DNA of 64,000 nt from Acinetobacter venetianus RAG-1 = CIP 110063 (GCF_000368585.1 NZ_KB849558.1:1825043-1889042); one strand, 5' to 3'. Shown: positions 40,273 to 49,737, counted from the stretch's first letter. Notes: generated from the sequence alone by a model not told the origin. Program-made: numbers and translations.

Positions 40273-40629
40273 ATGCATCTAGAATACACACATGACTCAG
40301 ATTATTTCTTTTTTTCACAGCTCTTGATGCGTCACGTTGAAAGTTATATCCGAAAACATCCTGATGCTGACAATGCGATTTTCGACTTAAGAGATATATA
40401 CGAAGTTTTTAGAGAGGATTTTGCTGCGACAACGACAAATCTTGAAGGTATTCTGAATATTGCTGATGCGTATAAAGTAGAAACCCTGAATGGTGACACA
40501 GCACTTATTGAAAAATATAAAATTGATATTAAGAACAATGCTTTGCTCATTGACTTTAATGCAGATGCGCTAAAAAACTTAAAGTCTGGCCATCCATTGA
40601 TAGAACCAGACTCTTCGGTGCAAGAATAG
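40273..40629 (+). CDS. Conserved small protein of unknown function
   Basis: A 118-residue acidic, soluble protein beginning MHLEYTHDSDYFFFSQLL. The ATG at 40273 has a perfect AAGGAG seven bases upstream; the open frame back to 40237 lacks such a site. It looks mostly helical with Asp/Glu-rich patches, and no motif is recognised. It lies 92 bp after the diguanylate cyclase gene without a strong terminator between, so the two may be co-transcribed. It is convergent with bfmS. Confidence 0.7.
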   Translation: MHLEYTHDSDYFFFSQLLMRHVESYIRKHPDADNAIFDLRDIYEVFREDFAATTTNLEGILNIADAYKVETLNGDTALIEKYKIDIKNNALLIDFNADALKNLKSGHPLIEPDSSVQE

Positions 40630-40642
40630 TAAGCTTTTGATC

Positions 40643-40670
40643 AAAACCCCAATATTGGGGTTTTATTTTT
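40643..40670. terminator. Bidirectional terminator
   Basis: Palindrome AAAACCCCAATATTGGGGTTTT with T-run on the plus strand, A-run before. It overlaps the 3' end of bfmS and serves the gene at 40273 as well. Confidence 0.88.
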
Positions 40671-42336
40671 TCACATGCTGTTTATAACGTTTTGCTGGCC
40701 ATGTCATGATAAATCGAGCACCACCGAGGTTAGGACTTTGATCAACTTGTATCTCGCCACCAAACCAATATGCAATTCGACTTACAATTGACAGACCTAG
40801 TCCATAACCGCCAGAAGCACGGGTTCGGCTATCATCTAAACGTGCAAAGGCTTCAAAGATCCGCGCTCGCTCTTGCTCAGGAATCCCTGGGCCATCATCT
40901 TCAACACATACATAAGCCTTGCCATCAGCACGAATACCACCGCTGATGCGAACTTTATTGTCACAATAGCGCACTGCATTTCCAACAAGATTCTGCACAA
41001 CACGATGTAGATAACGTCGCTCAGCATCAACTCGCAATGATAATGGCGGTGCAATCAACTCGATTTCTTTTTGAGTTTTCAATGCTTCCGTTTCCATTGC
41101 AACTTGATCCAGCACTTCCACCAAGACAATATCTTCAATATCGAGTGATGGTGTCCCCTGCTCTAGCTTGGCATAGGTCATGATTTCATCAATCAAAGTA
41201 TTCAAAGCTTCGATATCTTTATCAATCATATCGACTTGTTGAATACGATAACTATAGTCATCTTCTTCAGCCAACATTTCCATACCAAAACGAATACGGG
41301 CAACAGGCGTCCTTAACTCATGCGATACCGCACGCATTAATTCTCGCTGTGCTTCGATCAAACGCTGGATATGATCTGACATGTTGTTATAACTTGACGC
41401 CAAGTTTGCCATTTCATCCGTACCTTCAATAGGCACACGCAATGAAAGATCTCCAGACTTCATTTTATTCAAGGCATAACGCACCTGACGAATCTTACGT
41501 TCAAGCGGCAAAATCAAACCATATACACCAAGACTCAATAAGAACAAGCTAAATAAGGTAATACCAGCTGAAAGTTGGAACGGCATCCAATTAAACATTG
41601 GAACTGGGCCGAGTATCAGCACTTGGGCAGGATGATTTGGCATTGGTGAAACAATCGAGATCGTCGTACCACGCACAGTTGCACTATCTTTATATAGAAG
41701 CACACTCTGATCTTGACGCAGACGACCAATTTGCTCTGAATCTAAATTGATATCTCGAATATTTGCAATTTCAATTGGATAGTAGAAATGCTTTTTGATT
41801 TTGGCTAAATATTCTCGTTCTTGTCCCGGATAAAAAATCAAATAATCCAGCACAAAAATTGGCAGCGCCTTCATTTGACGCTCACCGATCTTATCTACTT
41901 TGATATAAATAAAATGCTCTGGATCATCTTTTAATCCAATAATGATATAACCAATACCATTATTTGCATCGTAGCGAACCACCGATTTTTGCTCAGCAAT
42001 TCGTTTCTTCTCCGTACGAGAAAGTTCTACGCGCTCAGCACCAACATAATAGATCGGCAATTCCAACAAATCAGAAGCATCTGAGATCCAATCTAATTTT
42101 TGTTGTTTTTCTGGCTGACGAGATACCCCCTCACTGATGACATACGAAATACCATCTGTAAGAGACTCGCGATATTCTTGCGCTCTTTGGTAGTTAATGA
42201 TTTGCACCAACAAATAACAAAATGCGGCAACCACAACAACCAATACAACCAACCCAGCATAAATACGCAAGAATATGCTGTTTTTAAGTACTCGACTCAC
42301 CATAAGGTAAATAGTTCCAAGCCAATTTTGAATCAC
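40663..42336 (-). CDS. bfmS: Sensor histidine kinase BfmS
   Basis: A 557-residue inner-membrane kinase of the BfmRS system. Helices at about 23-46 and 258-280 flank a periplasmic sensor region. A HAMP linker (LERKIRQVRYALNKMKSGDLSLRVPIEGTDEMANLA) follows, then the dimerisation domain with the phosphorylated histidine in AVSHELRTPVARIRFGME, and the ATPase domain (NLVGNAVRY, DDGPGIPEQ, GYGLGLSIV). I start at the GTG at 42334-42336 because GGAGG stands six bases upstream; an internal ATG (42303) has no such site. In A. baumannii BfmS restrains BfmR. It lies 78 bp after bfmR on the same strand. Confidence 0.9.
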   Translation of the reverse strand: MIQNWLGTIYLMVSRVLKNSIFLRIYAGLVVLVVVVAAFCYLLVQIINYQRAQEYRESLTDGISYVISEGVSRQPEKQQKLDWISDASDLLELPIYYVGAERVELSRTEKKRIAEQKSVVRYDANNGIGYIIIGLKDDPEHFIYIKVDKIGERQMKALPIFVLDYLIFYPGQEREYLAKIKKHFYYPIEIANIRDINLDSEQIGRLRQDQSVLLYKDSATVRGTTISIVSPMPNHPAQVLILGPVPMFNWMPFQLSAGITLFSLFLLSLGVYGLILPLERKIRQVRYALNKMKSGDLSLRVPIEGTDEMANLASSYNNMSDHIQRLIEAQRELMRAVSHELRTPVARIRFGMEMLAEEDDYSYRIQQVDMIDKDIEALNTLIDEIMTYAKLEQGTPSLDIEDIVLVEVLDQVAMETEALKTQKEIELIAPPLSLRVDAERRYLHRVVQNLVGNAVRYCDNKVRISGGIRADGKAYVCVEDDGPGIPEQERARIFEAFARLDDSRTRASGGYGLGLSIVSRIAYWFGGEIQVDQSPNLGGARFIMTWPAKRYKQHVKK

Positions 42337-42414
42337 CCCTCACCTCCCACTGATCAAGGGAGGTAAGCTTTTCTTTGAAAAGTACGGCGTGATTAAAGCT
42401 CTGAAGAATGAGAT

Positions 42415-43131
42415 TTACATCCCGTTGGTTTCTTTAACGAATAAATAACCTTTACTACGCACTGTTTTAATACGCTTTGGATTTTCTGGGTCATCACCAA
42501 TTTTTGGACGAATACGAGAAATACGAACATCGATTGAACGATCTTGACCATCGTATTCAATACCGCGTAAACGTTCAAAGATATCTTCACGAGATAAAAT
42601 ACGACCAGCGTTTGAAGCTAATAACCATAATAAGTCATATTCAGCACTTGTGAAGTCGACTAAATCGCCATTTAACGTTACTGAGCGACCACCGTTATCA
42701 ATGACAAGATCGTCAAACTCAATACGCTGTGCAACTTCATCTTCTACAGTTTTGTCTGTACGACGCAATAATGCACGGATACGCGCGAGTAATACACGCG
42801 GTTGAACAGGCTTGGCAACATAGTCATCTGCGCCCATTTCTAAACCAAGTACCTGATCCATATCTTCAGTACGTGCAGTAAGCATCAAGATCGGTTGGTG
42901 ATAATGTGGACGAACTTCTCGACAAACGGTTAAACCATCTGCACCCGGTAACATCACGTCTAGCACCACTAAATCTGGTTGCTCACTAATAATGCGACGA
43001 ATGGCACGATTACCATCAGTTTCAACCCCAACTTCTAAACCGTTACGGATCAAATACTCTTGTGTTAAGCGCGCTAAACGTTCGTCATCTTCAACGATCA
43101 AAATCTTCGGTAACTTTTCTTCTTGGCTCAT
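42415..43131 (-). CDS. bfmR: Response regulator BfmR, OmpR family
   Basis: A 238-residue regulator of envelope and biofilm genes. The receiver domain has the acidic pair in VEDDERL, the phosphorylated D58 in VVLDVMLPG, LTART and AKPVQP (K of the switch). The C-terminal winged helix carries FTSAEYDLLWLLASNAGRILSREDIFERLRG and the end KGYLFVKETNGM. From memory it is almost identical to A. baumannii BfmR, a master regulator of pili, capsule and stress tolerance. First gene of bfmRS; the region upstream is divergent with nrdA. Confidence 0.95.
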   Translation of the reverse strand: MSQEEKLPKILIVEDDERLARLTQEYLIRNGLEVGVETDGNRAIRRIISEQPDLVVLDVMLPGADGLTVCREVRPHYHQPILMLTARTEDMDQVLGLEMGADDYVAKPVQPRVLLARIRALLRRTDKTVEDEVAQRIEFDDLVIDNGGRSVTLNGDLVDFTSAEYDLLWLLASNAGRILSREDIFERLRGIEYDGQDRSIDVRISRIRPKIGDDPENPKRIKTVRSKGYLFVKETNGM

Positions 43132-43211
43132 TTGTTTGCCCCTACAATTGGAGAGAATCTATCTATAAAAATCTGACAGATACATTGGTTTATGATTTGC
43201 AATATACACAC

Positions 43212-43226
43212 GTTTACATTGTAAAC
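43212..43226. promoter_or_regulatory. Palindrome upstream of bfmR
   Basis: GTTTACATTGTAAAC, a perfect 6-bp inverted repeat with a 3-bp centre, about 80 bp before the bfmR start. A candidate operator for an unknown regulator, or for BfmR itself. Confidence 0.5.
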
Positions 43227-43420
43227 AAGTAGGCGTTCACCAAACTGATACACGCCTACATAGTTTTGTTATATTTTTATTAAAATTATGAATTTTAATA
43301 TATTTTTCTATTTTTACAGCTACTTTTAAATAGGATGAATATTGAGTATAGATTTTGTACCAGTATTAAACAATTTGTTTCTTATCTATCCAAAAATAAT
43401 TTAAGTGTTTGTTTTTTGAG

Positions 43421-43429
43421 TTATCCACA
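43421..43429 (+). promoter_or_regulatory. DnaA box upstream of nrdA
   Basis: TTATCCACA matches the strong DnaA-box consensus exactly. A degenerate copy (TTATCTATA) follows six bases later. It lies about 250 bp before the nrdA ATG. DnaA is known to act at nrdAB of E. coli, so a replication-linked role is plausible. Confidence 0.6.
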
Positions 43430-43543
43430 GAGTTATCTATAAGCCTTTTTTAACTGCTTTGATATGCTATGTGCCTGTGAATTCAGCAGTTAAGACATGA
43501 AAAAAACTTTACCAAAATGTCAAGGATTGATCTGCTGCCAAAA

Positions 43544-43591
43544 ATCCCGTATCTTGTGTTGAAAATAAACTTTAACCACTAAGTATTGTGT
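43544..43591 (+). promoter_or_regulatory. Tandem NrdR-like boxes before nrdA
   Basis: CCACTAAGTATTGTGT (43576-43591) matches 13 of 16 positions of the NrdR box ACACWATATATWGTGT, and ATCCCGTATCTTGTGT (43544-43559) matches 11 of 16. Their starts are 32 bp apart, the three-helical-turn spacing seen for paired NrdR boxes. A -35-like TTGAAA (43559-43564) sits between them, so a repressor here would cover the promoter. Confidence 0.65.
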
Positions 43592-43677
43592 TTATCCCTC
43601 AAACATCGTGGCATACTTTTTGCTCGATTCAAACGGTCCATGAACATAAAAATAGATGATAATGGAGCTATGCTGAC

Positions 43678-46512
43678 ATGAGCATCATCACTTCTACTCC
43701 TGGCCAACTTCAGGTCATTAAGCGCACCGGTGAGATTGCGACATTTAATGCCGAGAAAATTTCTGTTGCGATTGGGAAAGCATTTTTAGCCGTTGAAGGT
43801 CAACAAGGTACTGACTCTAGTCGTATCCATGACCGTATCTCTCAACTCACAGAGATGGTTATGAACACTTTCAACCGCCGTTTACCTTCTGGCGGTACGA
43901 TTCATATTGAAGAAATTCAAGATCAAGTTGAGTTAGCGCTGATGCGTACTGGCGAACAAAAAGTTGCTCGTGCATACGTCATTTATCGTGAACAACGTGC
44001 ATCTGCTCGTCAGCAAGCAGGCGCAAACCACCATCCAACATTACAAATCACTGACAGCAATGGCCAGCTCCAGCCATTAGATCTTGATGCGTTGACTGCA
44101 ACCATCCAGACTGCAAGTGAAGGTTTGGAAGGGATTGATGTTCAAGCGATCGTTGATGAGACCGTTAAAAACTTATATAACGGCGTAAAAGAAAGCGATA
44201 TCGCGACGACCATGATGATGGCGACCCGTACGCGTATCGAACAAGAGCCAAACTATACTTATGTGACTGCACGTTTATTATCAAATGAATTGGTGAGCAC
44301 AGGTCTTGAATTCTTGGGTCTACCTTCAGATACACTTGAAGGCAATGCTTTAGAAACTTTCTTAAAGAAAGGTATCGAGCTGGATTTACTTTCAGAAGAT
44401 TTGCTGAATTTCGACCTTGCTAAATTAGCTGCTGCGATCAAACCAGAACGCTCAAACCAGTTTACCTATTTAGGTCTACAAACTTTATTTGATCGTTACT
44501 TCATCCATTCAAATGGCGTGCGTTTTGAGTTACCACAATTATTCTTTATGCGTGTCTCAATGGGTCTTGCGCTCAATGAAGAAAATAAAGAAGACCGTGC
44601 AATCGAATTCTATGACTTATTGTCTAGCTTCGACTATATGGCTTCTACGCCTACCCTGTTTAACTCAGGTACATTACGCCCACAATTATCAAGCTGTTAC
44701 TTAACAACAATTGGTGATGACCTGTACGACATTTATGGTGCAATGCGTGATAACGCTATGCTATCAAAATGGGCAGGTGGTTTAGGAAATGACTGGACAC
44801 CTGTTCGTGCGTTGAACTCTTATATCAAAGGCACAAACGGCAAGTCTCAAGGTGTTGTTCCATTCCTTAAAGTTGCCAATGATACTGCTGTTGCGGTAAA
44901 CCAAGGTGGTAAGCGTAAAGGTGCAGTATGTGCATACTTAGAAACTTGGCACTTAGACGTTGAAGAATTCCTAGAGCTACGTAAAAACACGGGTGATGAC
45001 CGTCGTCGTACACACGATATGAATACTGCAAACTGGGTTCCAGATTTATTCATGCAACGTGTGTTTGAAGATGCTGAGTGGACACTATTCACACCTTCAG
45101 AAGTACCTGATCTTCACGATCTAACTGGTGCTGAGTTTGCTGAGCGCTATGCACACTATGAAGCGGTAGCAAAAGAACAAAACATGCTACACAAGAAAGT
45201 ACGTGCAAAAGATTTATGGCGCAAAATGCTTTCAATGTTGTTTGAAACAGGTCATCCATGGATCACATTCAAAGACGTATGTAACTTGCGTTCACCACAA
45301 CAACACGTTGGTGTAGTTCACTCATCGAACTTGTGTACAGAAATCACTTTAAATACAAACCAAGATGAAATCGCGGTATGTAACTTAGGTTCGATCAACC
45401 TTGTACAACACGTTCAAGGTGGTGTGTTAGATCGTGAGAAATTAGCTCGCACGATTAAAACAGCAGTACGTATGCTCGATAACGTCATCGACATTAACTA
45501 CTATGCTGTACCACAAGCGAAAAACTCAAACATGAAACACCGCCCAGTGGGTATGGGTATCATGGGCTTCCAAGATGCACTTTATGAAATGGGCATCGCT
45601 TATGGTTCAGATGCAGCTGTTGATTTCGCTGACGAATCGATGGAAGTGATTAGCTATTACGCAATCGAAACTTCAAGCAACCTTGCGATCGAACGTGGTT
45701 CTTATTCAACATTCAAAGGTTCATTGTGGGATCAAGGGATTCTTCCAATCGACTCTTTAGAGCTTGTTGCAAAATCTCGTCCAGAGCGCATGTTTGAAGT
45801 TGACCGTACACAACGTTTGGACTGGGACAGCTTACGTTCTAAAGTTCAAAAAGATGGTATGCGTAACTCAAATGTGATGGCAATTGCACCTACAGCAACT
45901 ATTTCAAACATTTGTGGTGTGTCTCAATCTATTGAGCCAACATTCCAAAACTTATATGTGAAATCGAACCTTTCTGGTGAGTTCACTGTGATCAATCCTT
46001 ACCTTGTTCGTGCATTAAAAGAACGTGGTCTTTGGGACACAGTGATGGTGAATGACCTAAAACACTTCGAAGGCTCAGTACAAAAGATCGCGCGTATTCC
46101 TGAAGAATTAAAAGCAATCTTTGCAACTGCGTTTGAAGTGGATACGCGTTGGATCGTAGATGCTGCTTCACGTCGTCAGAAGTGGATCGACCAAGCACAG
46201 TCGCTTAACCTTTACATCGCTGGTGCAAATGGTAAGAAACTTGACATCACGTATAAGATGGCATGGTTACGTGGTCTTAAAACGACTTACTACCTCCGAG
46301 CTTTGGGTGCAACATCTGCTGAGAAATCAACAATCAATACAGGTGCATTAAATGCTGTTAAACCAGCATCTGTTGAAGCACCTGTGGTTGCAGCTCAAGC
46401 AGTTGAAGACAAAAAACCAGAAGTTCAAGCTGAAGAAGATGGTTTTACCACTGCTGCTCCAGTACCAATGGCATGTTCAATCGACAATCCAGATTGTGAA
46501 GCTTGTCAGTAA
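43678..46512 (+). CDS. nrdA: Ribonucleoside-diphosphate reductase, large subunit
   Basis: A 944-residue class I reductase catalytic subunit. An ATP-cone at about residues 12-105 (VIKRTGEIATFNAEKISVAI) and a second cone-like repeat at about 120-215 (LQPLDLDALTATIQTASEGL) give allosteric control by ATP and dATP. The barrel holds the first redox cysteine (LSSCYLTTI), the active-site SNLCTEI and the second redox cysteine in VCNLGSINL. The C-terminal tail has DCEACQ, the shuttle cysteine pair. The long Ala/Val/Glu linker (about 885-925) before the tail is typical of the Pseudomonas-like form. Controlled by the DnaA and NrdR-like sites upstream. Confidence 0.95.
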   Translation: MSIITSTPGQLQVIKRTGEIATFNAEKISVAIGKAFLAVEGQQGTDSSRIHDRISQLTEMVMNTFNRRLPSGGTIHIEEIQDQVELALMRTGEQKVARAYVIYREQRASARQQAGANHHPTLQITDSNGQLQPLDLDALTATIQTASEGLEGIDVQAIVDETVKNLYNGVKESDIATTMMMATRTRIEQEPNYTYVTARLLSNELVSTGLEFLGLPSDTLEGNALETFLKKGIELDLLSEDLLNFDLAKLAAAIKPERSNQFTYLGLQTLFDRYFIHSNGVRFELPQLFFMRVSMGLALNEENKEDRAIEFYDLLSSFDYMASTPTLFNSGTLRPQLSSCYLTTIGDDLYDIYGAMRDNAMLSKWAGGLGNDWTPVRALNSYIKGTNGKSQGVVPFLKVANDTAVAVNQGGKRKGAVCAYLETWHLDVEEFLELRKNTGDDRRRTHDMNTANWVPDLFMQRVFEDAEWTLFTPSEVPDLHDLTGAEFAERYAHYEAVAKEQNMLHKKVRAKDLWRKMLSMLFETGHPWITFKDVCNLRSPQQHVGVVHSSNLCTEITLNTNQDEIAVCNLGSINLVQHVQGGVLDREKLARTIKTAVRMLDNVIDINYYAVPQAKNSNMKHRPVGMGIMGFQDALYEMGIAYGSDAAVDFADESMEVISYYAIETSSNLAIERGSYSTFKGSLWDQGILPIDSLELVAKSRPERMFEVDRTQRLDWDSLRSKVQKDGMRNSNVMAIAPTATISNICGVSQSIEPTFQNLYVKSNLSGEFTVINPYLVRALKERGLWDTVMVNDLKHFEGSVQKIARIPEELKAIFATAFEVDTRWIVDAASRRQKWIDQAQSLNLYIAGANGKKLDITYKMAWLRGLKTTYYLRALGATSAEKSTINTGALNAVKPASVEAPVVAAQAVEDKKPEVQAEEDGFTTAAPVPMACSIDNPDCEACQ

Positions 46513-46523
46513 GACTCGCTTAA

Positions 46524-46542
46524 CCCCTCCTCAACGGAGGGG
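46524..46542 (+). other. Hairpin after nrdA
   Basis: CCCCTCC-TCAAC-GGAGGGG is a perfect seven-pair stem 12 bp past the nrdA stop. It has no T-run, so it is not an ordinary terminator; it might slow exonucleases or adjust nrdB levels relative to nrdA. Confidence 0.5.
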
Positions 46543-46630
46543 AATTCCTCGAAGCAAATGCGGAAATAAAAATCCGCTTTGTTTAAAGGAAATTTGAGAG
46601 CGTTAAAATATTGAAGTAGAGGCAAAGATT

Positions 46631-46762
46631 ATGTTGCATATCAGCCATAACTATATGTTGGGACTTGCGGTTTTAATCTTTGCTTTTATTTTCTTTTATG
46701 TACCGATGGTCTATGCATTTTTAGCCATTCGTAAACAACAGCGTAAGCAAAATAAGTCTTAG
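46631..46762 (+). CDS. 43-residue membrane peptide between nrdA and nrdB
   Basis: The frame starts MLHISHNYMLGLAVLIFAFI, continues FFYVPMVYAFLAIRK and ends in the basic tail QQRKQNKS. GAGG stands eight bases before the ATG. It has one hydrophobic helix (about residues 9-32) and then positive charges, so the C-terminus should be cytoplasmic by the positive-inside rule. It lies between nrdA (118 bp upstream) and nrdB (135 bp downstream) in the same direction, so it is probably co-transcribed with them. Too short for standard gene calls. Function unknown. Confidence 0.6.
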   Translation: MLHISHNYMLGLAVLIFAFIFFYVPMVYAFLAIRKQQRKQNKS

Positions 46763-46897
46763 GGATGTTGGCGTGAATTCGCCTTTGAAATAAATATCAA
46801 TAAAACTTAATTTTGCTTACACAAAATAAGCGTATATTTTAAGACATCGTTGTTTAGTGATGTCTAACGGCTATACACAACGAAGAGAGAACGAAAA

Positions 46898-48181
46898 ATG
46901 TCTATCCTAAGTTGGGACGATTTTGAAGATGATTCGCAAAAACCGACTACACCTGAACACAAGTCTACGTCCCTCGACTCGCAAAAAACGGTTAATACGC
47001 AGGTGGTATCTGATGCAGAGCCATCATCGCCGCGTGTGGCAGCTGCACAACCCGCTGGAACCGATTCCGTGCGATCAACAAATCCAACCAATTCGTTGGC
47101 TCGAGCATCTGAAGCCTTAGAACATTTAGATGTTGCACCTGGTTTAGAAGAACTCGAAATGGGCGCACAGCGCGTTCAAGTTGATGATAAAGCAATGATC
47201 AACTGTCGTGCGGACTTGAACCAACTTGTTCCATTTAAATACGAGTGGGCTTGGCAGAAATACCTAGACGGATGTGCAAACCACTGGATGCCACAAGAAG
47301 TCAACATGAACCACGATATCGCGCTTTGGAAGTCTGAAAATGGCTTAACCGAAGATGAGCGTACAATCATCATGCGTTCTTTAGGTTTCTTCTCGACTGC
47401 GGACTCGTTAGTTGCAAACAACTTGGTATTGGCGATTTACCGTCATATTACGAATCCTGAATGTCGTCAGTACATCTTGCGTCAAGCATTTGAAGAAGCA
47501 ATTCACACACATGCTTACCAATACTGTATCGAATCTTTAGGTATGGACGAAGGCGAAGTCTTCAACATGTATCGTGAAGTTCCATCTGTTGCGCGTAAAG
47601 CAGCTTGGGGCTTGAAATATACACAGTCTTTGAGTGATCCAACTTTCCATACAGGCACGCCTGAGAACGATCAAATTTTACTTCGTAACTTGATCGCGTT
47701 CTATTGTGTACTTGAAGGGATCTTCTTCTACTGTGGTTTTACTCAAATCTTGAGTATGGGTCGCCGTAACAAGATGAATGGTGTTGCTGAGCAATTCCAA
47801 TACATCTTACGTGATGAATCAATGCACTTGAACTTTGGTATCGATATGATCAACCAGATCAAGATCGAAAACCCTCACTTGTGGACAGCAACTTTCCAAC
47901 AAGAAGTGATTCAAATGATTCTTGAAGGTACAATGCTTGAGATCGAATATGCTCGTGACACGATGCCACGTGGTGTATTGGGCATGAATGCAAGCATGAT
48001 GGAAGAATACTTGAAGTTCATCTGTAACCGTCGTTTGTCTCAGCTTGGTTTACCAGAGCAATTTGCTGGGGTAACAAACCCATTTGCATGGATGTCTGAG
48101 ATGATGGACTTGCGTAAAGAGAAGAATTTCTTCGAGACGCGTGTAACTGACTACCAAACTGGTGGTGCGTTAAGCTGGTAA
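46898..48181 (+). CDS. nrdB: Ribonucleoside-diphosphate reductase, small subunit
   Basis: A 427-residue radical-generating subunit. The metal and radical residues are visible: [10 protein letters not shown] supplies the Glu, His and tyrosyl radical equivalents of E. coli E115, H118 and Y122, [10 protein letters not shown] a further Glu, and [10 protein letters not shown] the last Glu-His pair. An N-terminal extension of about 90 residues, polar and Ser/Thr/Pro-rich, precedes the usual start of the fold; it begins [12 protein letters not shown]. Many NrdB proteins lack it. It pairs with NrdA from the same locus. Confidence 0.95.
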   Translation: MSILSWDDFEDDSQKPTTPEHKSTSLDSQKTVNTQVVSDAEPSSPRVAAAQPAGTDSVRSTNPTNSLARASEALEHLDVAPGLEELEMGAQRVQVDDKAMINCRADLNQLVPFKYEWAWQKYLDGCANHWMPQEVNMNHDIALWKSENGLTEDERTIIMRSLGFFSTADSLVANNLVLAIYRHITNPECRQYILRQAFEEAIHTHAYQYCIESLGMDEGEVFNMYREVPSVARKAAWGLKYTQSLSDPTFHTGTPENDQILLRNLIAFYCVLEGIFFYCGFTQILSMGRRNKMNGVAEQFQYILRDESMHLNFGIDMINQIKIENPHLWTATFQQEVIQMILEGTMLEIEYARDTMPRGVLGMNASMMEEYLKFICNRRLSQLGLPEQFAGVTNPFAWMSEMMDLRKEKNFFETRVTDYQTGGALSW

Positions 48182-48200
48182 GTTGGATTATCTGCTCATA

Positions 48201-48230
48201 AAAAAACCGCCGTAAATGGCGGTTTTTTTA
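48201..48230 (+). terminator. Terminator of nrdB
   Basis: AAAAAACCGCC / GGCGGTTTTTT stem with a loop of about five bases and T-run, 20 bp after the nrdB stop. It also marks the boundary of the accessory segment. Confidence 0.92.
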
Positions 48231-48244
48231 TGACCTAGCTTTAC

Positions 48245-49732
48245 TTAAAAGTAATACCAGAACAACCAAGCAGAGATAATAAGTACCAAATTTATTATAC
48301 TCCAAGCAATTGTATATACCTTTCTTTTATCCTTAATCCAATTAGATTGTTGATCAAAAACTTGATCTTTTTTCAAAGCTTTCTCCAAGTCCTTAATATC
48401 CAACAAATCCTTATATCGCCCCTCCACCAAATCAAATCGTTCCTTCATATTTTTTATATCTGAATCAACCTCCAACCAAGAAATCACCAAATATATAAAA
48501 GAAATAATGATAAAAACAATTGAAATAGCAAGAGCTTGATTAGAAAAAACAATTGAACCACTATCTAACTTAAATATTTTAGAAATAAAATTCACCATAA
48601 AAAAAGTAATCAAGGTCCATAAAGTTAGTTTCAGACCAGCATACATATTCTTTGTAATTTCTATAGACTTGTCAGACTGTGCAACAATGAATTCTGATAA
48701 TTTATTTTTTATATCAATATATTGTTTTACATTATCTTTTAGGTAAATATCATACCCTGAAGACAAGGAGTTTAATGTTCCCTCTTCCACACTAAATATA
48801 GATTTTTCATTTGTATGAATAGTAACAATATTTCTAGCCAAGCCAATTTTATCAATAAAGTTACCATCATTATATGACCACATAAATATATTATACAGTT
48901 CATCTATTGATTTAAGATCTATATGATTTACATCAACTTTATCAGAGATAAGTTTATAACCTTTTAAGCGATAACTTAAAATATTACCATTTATTTCAGA
49001 ACTATCTGCTAAAAAAATGGACAACAAAGCTATCTTCAACTTATTAAAATATTCCCCAAACTCAACTGGAACCTGCTTTCCAAATGAAAAATCTACTGGA
49101 ATTAACGTAATTGACTTATTATTTTTAAAGTAGGAGGTCTTATCTCTTAAAGTTATATATTTCTCCCTATCAAAATCTATATTTCTCGCTAAAAAACTTT
49201 CATTCACATTATAAAAATTAATTGTACTAGATGAAAAATTAATACAATCATCCCAAAAAAAGAAAGAAATAGAATTATAATAACTTAAAAAACTCCACTG
49301 GACCAAAGACTCTTCAAAAGAAAGTCCATACAAATAATCAAAAAACTTTTTAAGAGATAAAATATAATTAACTTTATATTTTTCTTTCGTTATATCAAAA
49401 TCTAGTTCAATATGATCACTTTCATTATCAAAACTAAAAAAGCTATCTTTAATATCAGATAAATTTTCTTCTGATAAAGCTGGGTCAGTTAATGAAATTG
49501 ATATTGGATTACTCAAACCAATTCGACAAATTAAACGAGCGTATTCGAATTTTTGTTGAAACTCCTTATACAAAACTGAATGAACCTTAGCAATCCTAGC
49601 TTTAAATGACTCACCATCAAAAGATGAGCCATTAACTTTCAAGGTACAACTATATTTAACAAAGTTTTCAGACACGCCTAACTCTTCGAGATTACCGAAG
49701 CTATCAGAAACTGCCTTAACAATAATAGTCAT
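48245..49732 (-). CDS. Membrane protein of unknown two-gene system
   Basis: A 495-residue protein, family not recognised. The first 350 or so residues are soluble, rich in Phe, Tyr, Ser, Asp and Asn, and look like an alpha/beta sensor or binding region. The C-terminal part has three hydrophobic helices at about 362-385, 400-425 and 470-493, the first two separated by a short loop and the last by a charged stretch with a coiled-coil flavour (VDSDIKNMKERFDLVEGRYKDLLDI). It lies 5 bp after the gene at 49738-50757, so the two are one operon. AT-rich, Phe/Asn/Lys/Ile-heavy composition sets it apart from its neighbours and suggests acquisition. Confidence 0.65.
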   Translation of the reverse strand: MTIIVKAVSDSFGNLEELGVSENFVKYSCTLKVNGSSFDGESFKARIAKVHSVLYKEFQQKFEYARLICRIGLSNPISISLTDPALSEENLSDIKDSFFSFDNESDHIELDFDITKEKYKVNYILSLKKFFDYLYGLSFEESLVQWSFLSYYNSISFFFWDDCINFSSSTINFYNVNESFLARNIDFDREKYITLRDKTSYFKNNKSITLIPVDFSFGKQVPVEFGEYFNKLKIALLSIFLADSSEINGNILSYRLKGYKLISDKVDVNHIDLKSIDELYNIFMWSYNDGNFIDKIGLARNIVTIHTNEKSIFSVEEGTLNSLSSGYDIYLKDNVKQYIDIKNKLSEFIVAQSDKSIEITKNMYAGLKLTLWTLITFFMVNFISKIFKLDSGSIVFSNQALAISIVFIIISFIYLVISWLEVDSDIKNMKERFDLVEGRYKDLLDIKDLEKALKKDQVFDQQSNWIKDKRKVYTIAWSIINLVLIISAWLFWYYF

Positions 49733-49737
49733 TTTAC

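Larger units (their letters stand above)
43132..43677. promoter_or_regulatory. Divergent bfmR / nrdA control region
   Basis: A 546-bp gene-free gap with several sites listed separately: a palindrome near bfmR (43212-43226), a consensus DnaA box (43421-43429) and two NrdR-like boxes (43544-43559 and 43576-43591). The middle part is AT-rich with T-runs. No small ORF stands out. Confidence 0.75.

Noticed and set aside
43421..43440. DnaA box as a replication origin
   Set aside because: Only one consensus box with one degenerate neighbour, no DnaA-box cluster, and no dnaA, dnaN or parAB genes nearby; regulation of nrdA is the simpler reading.
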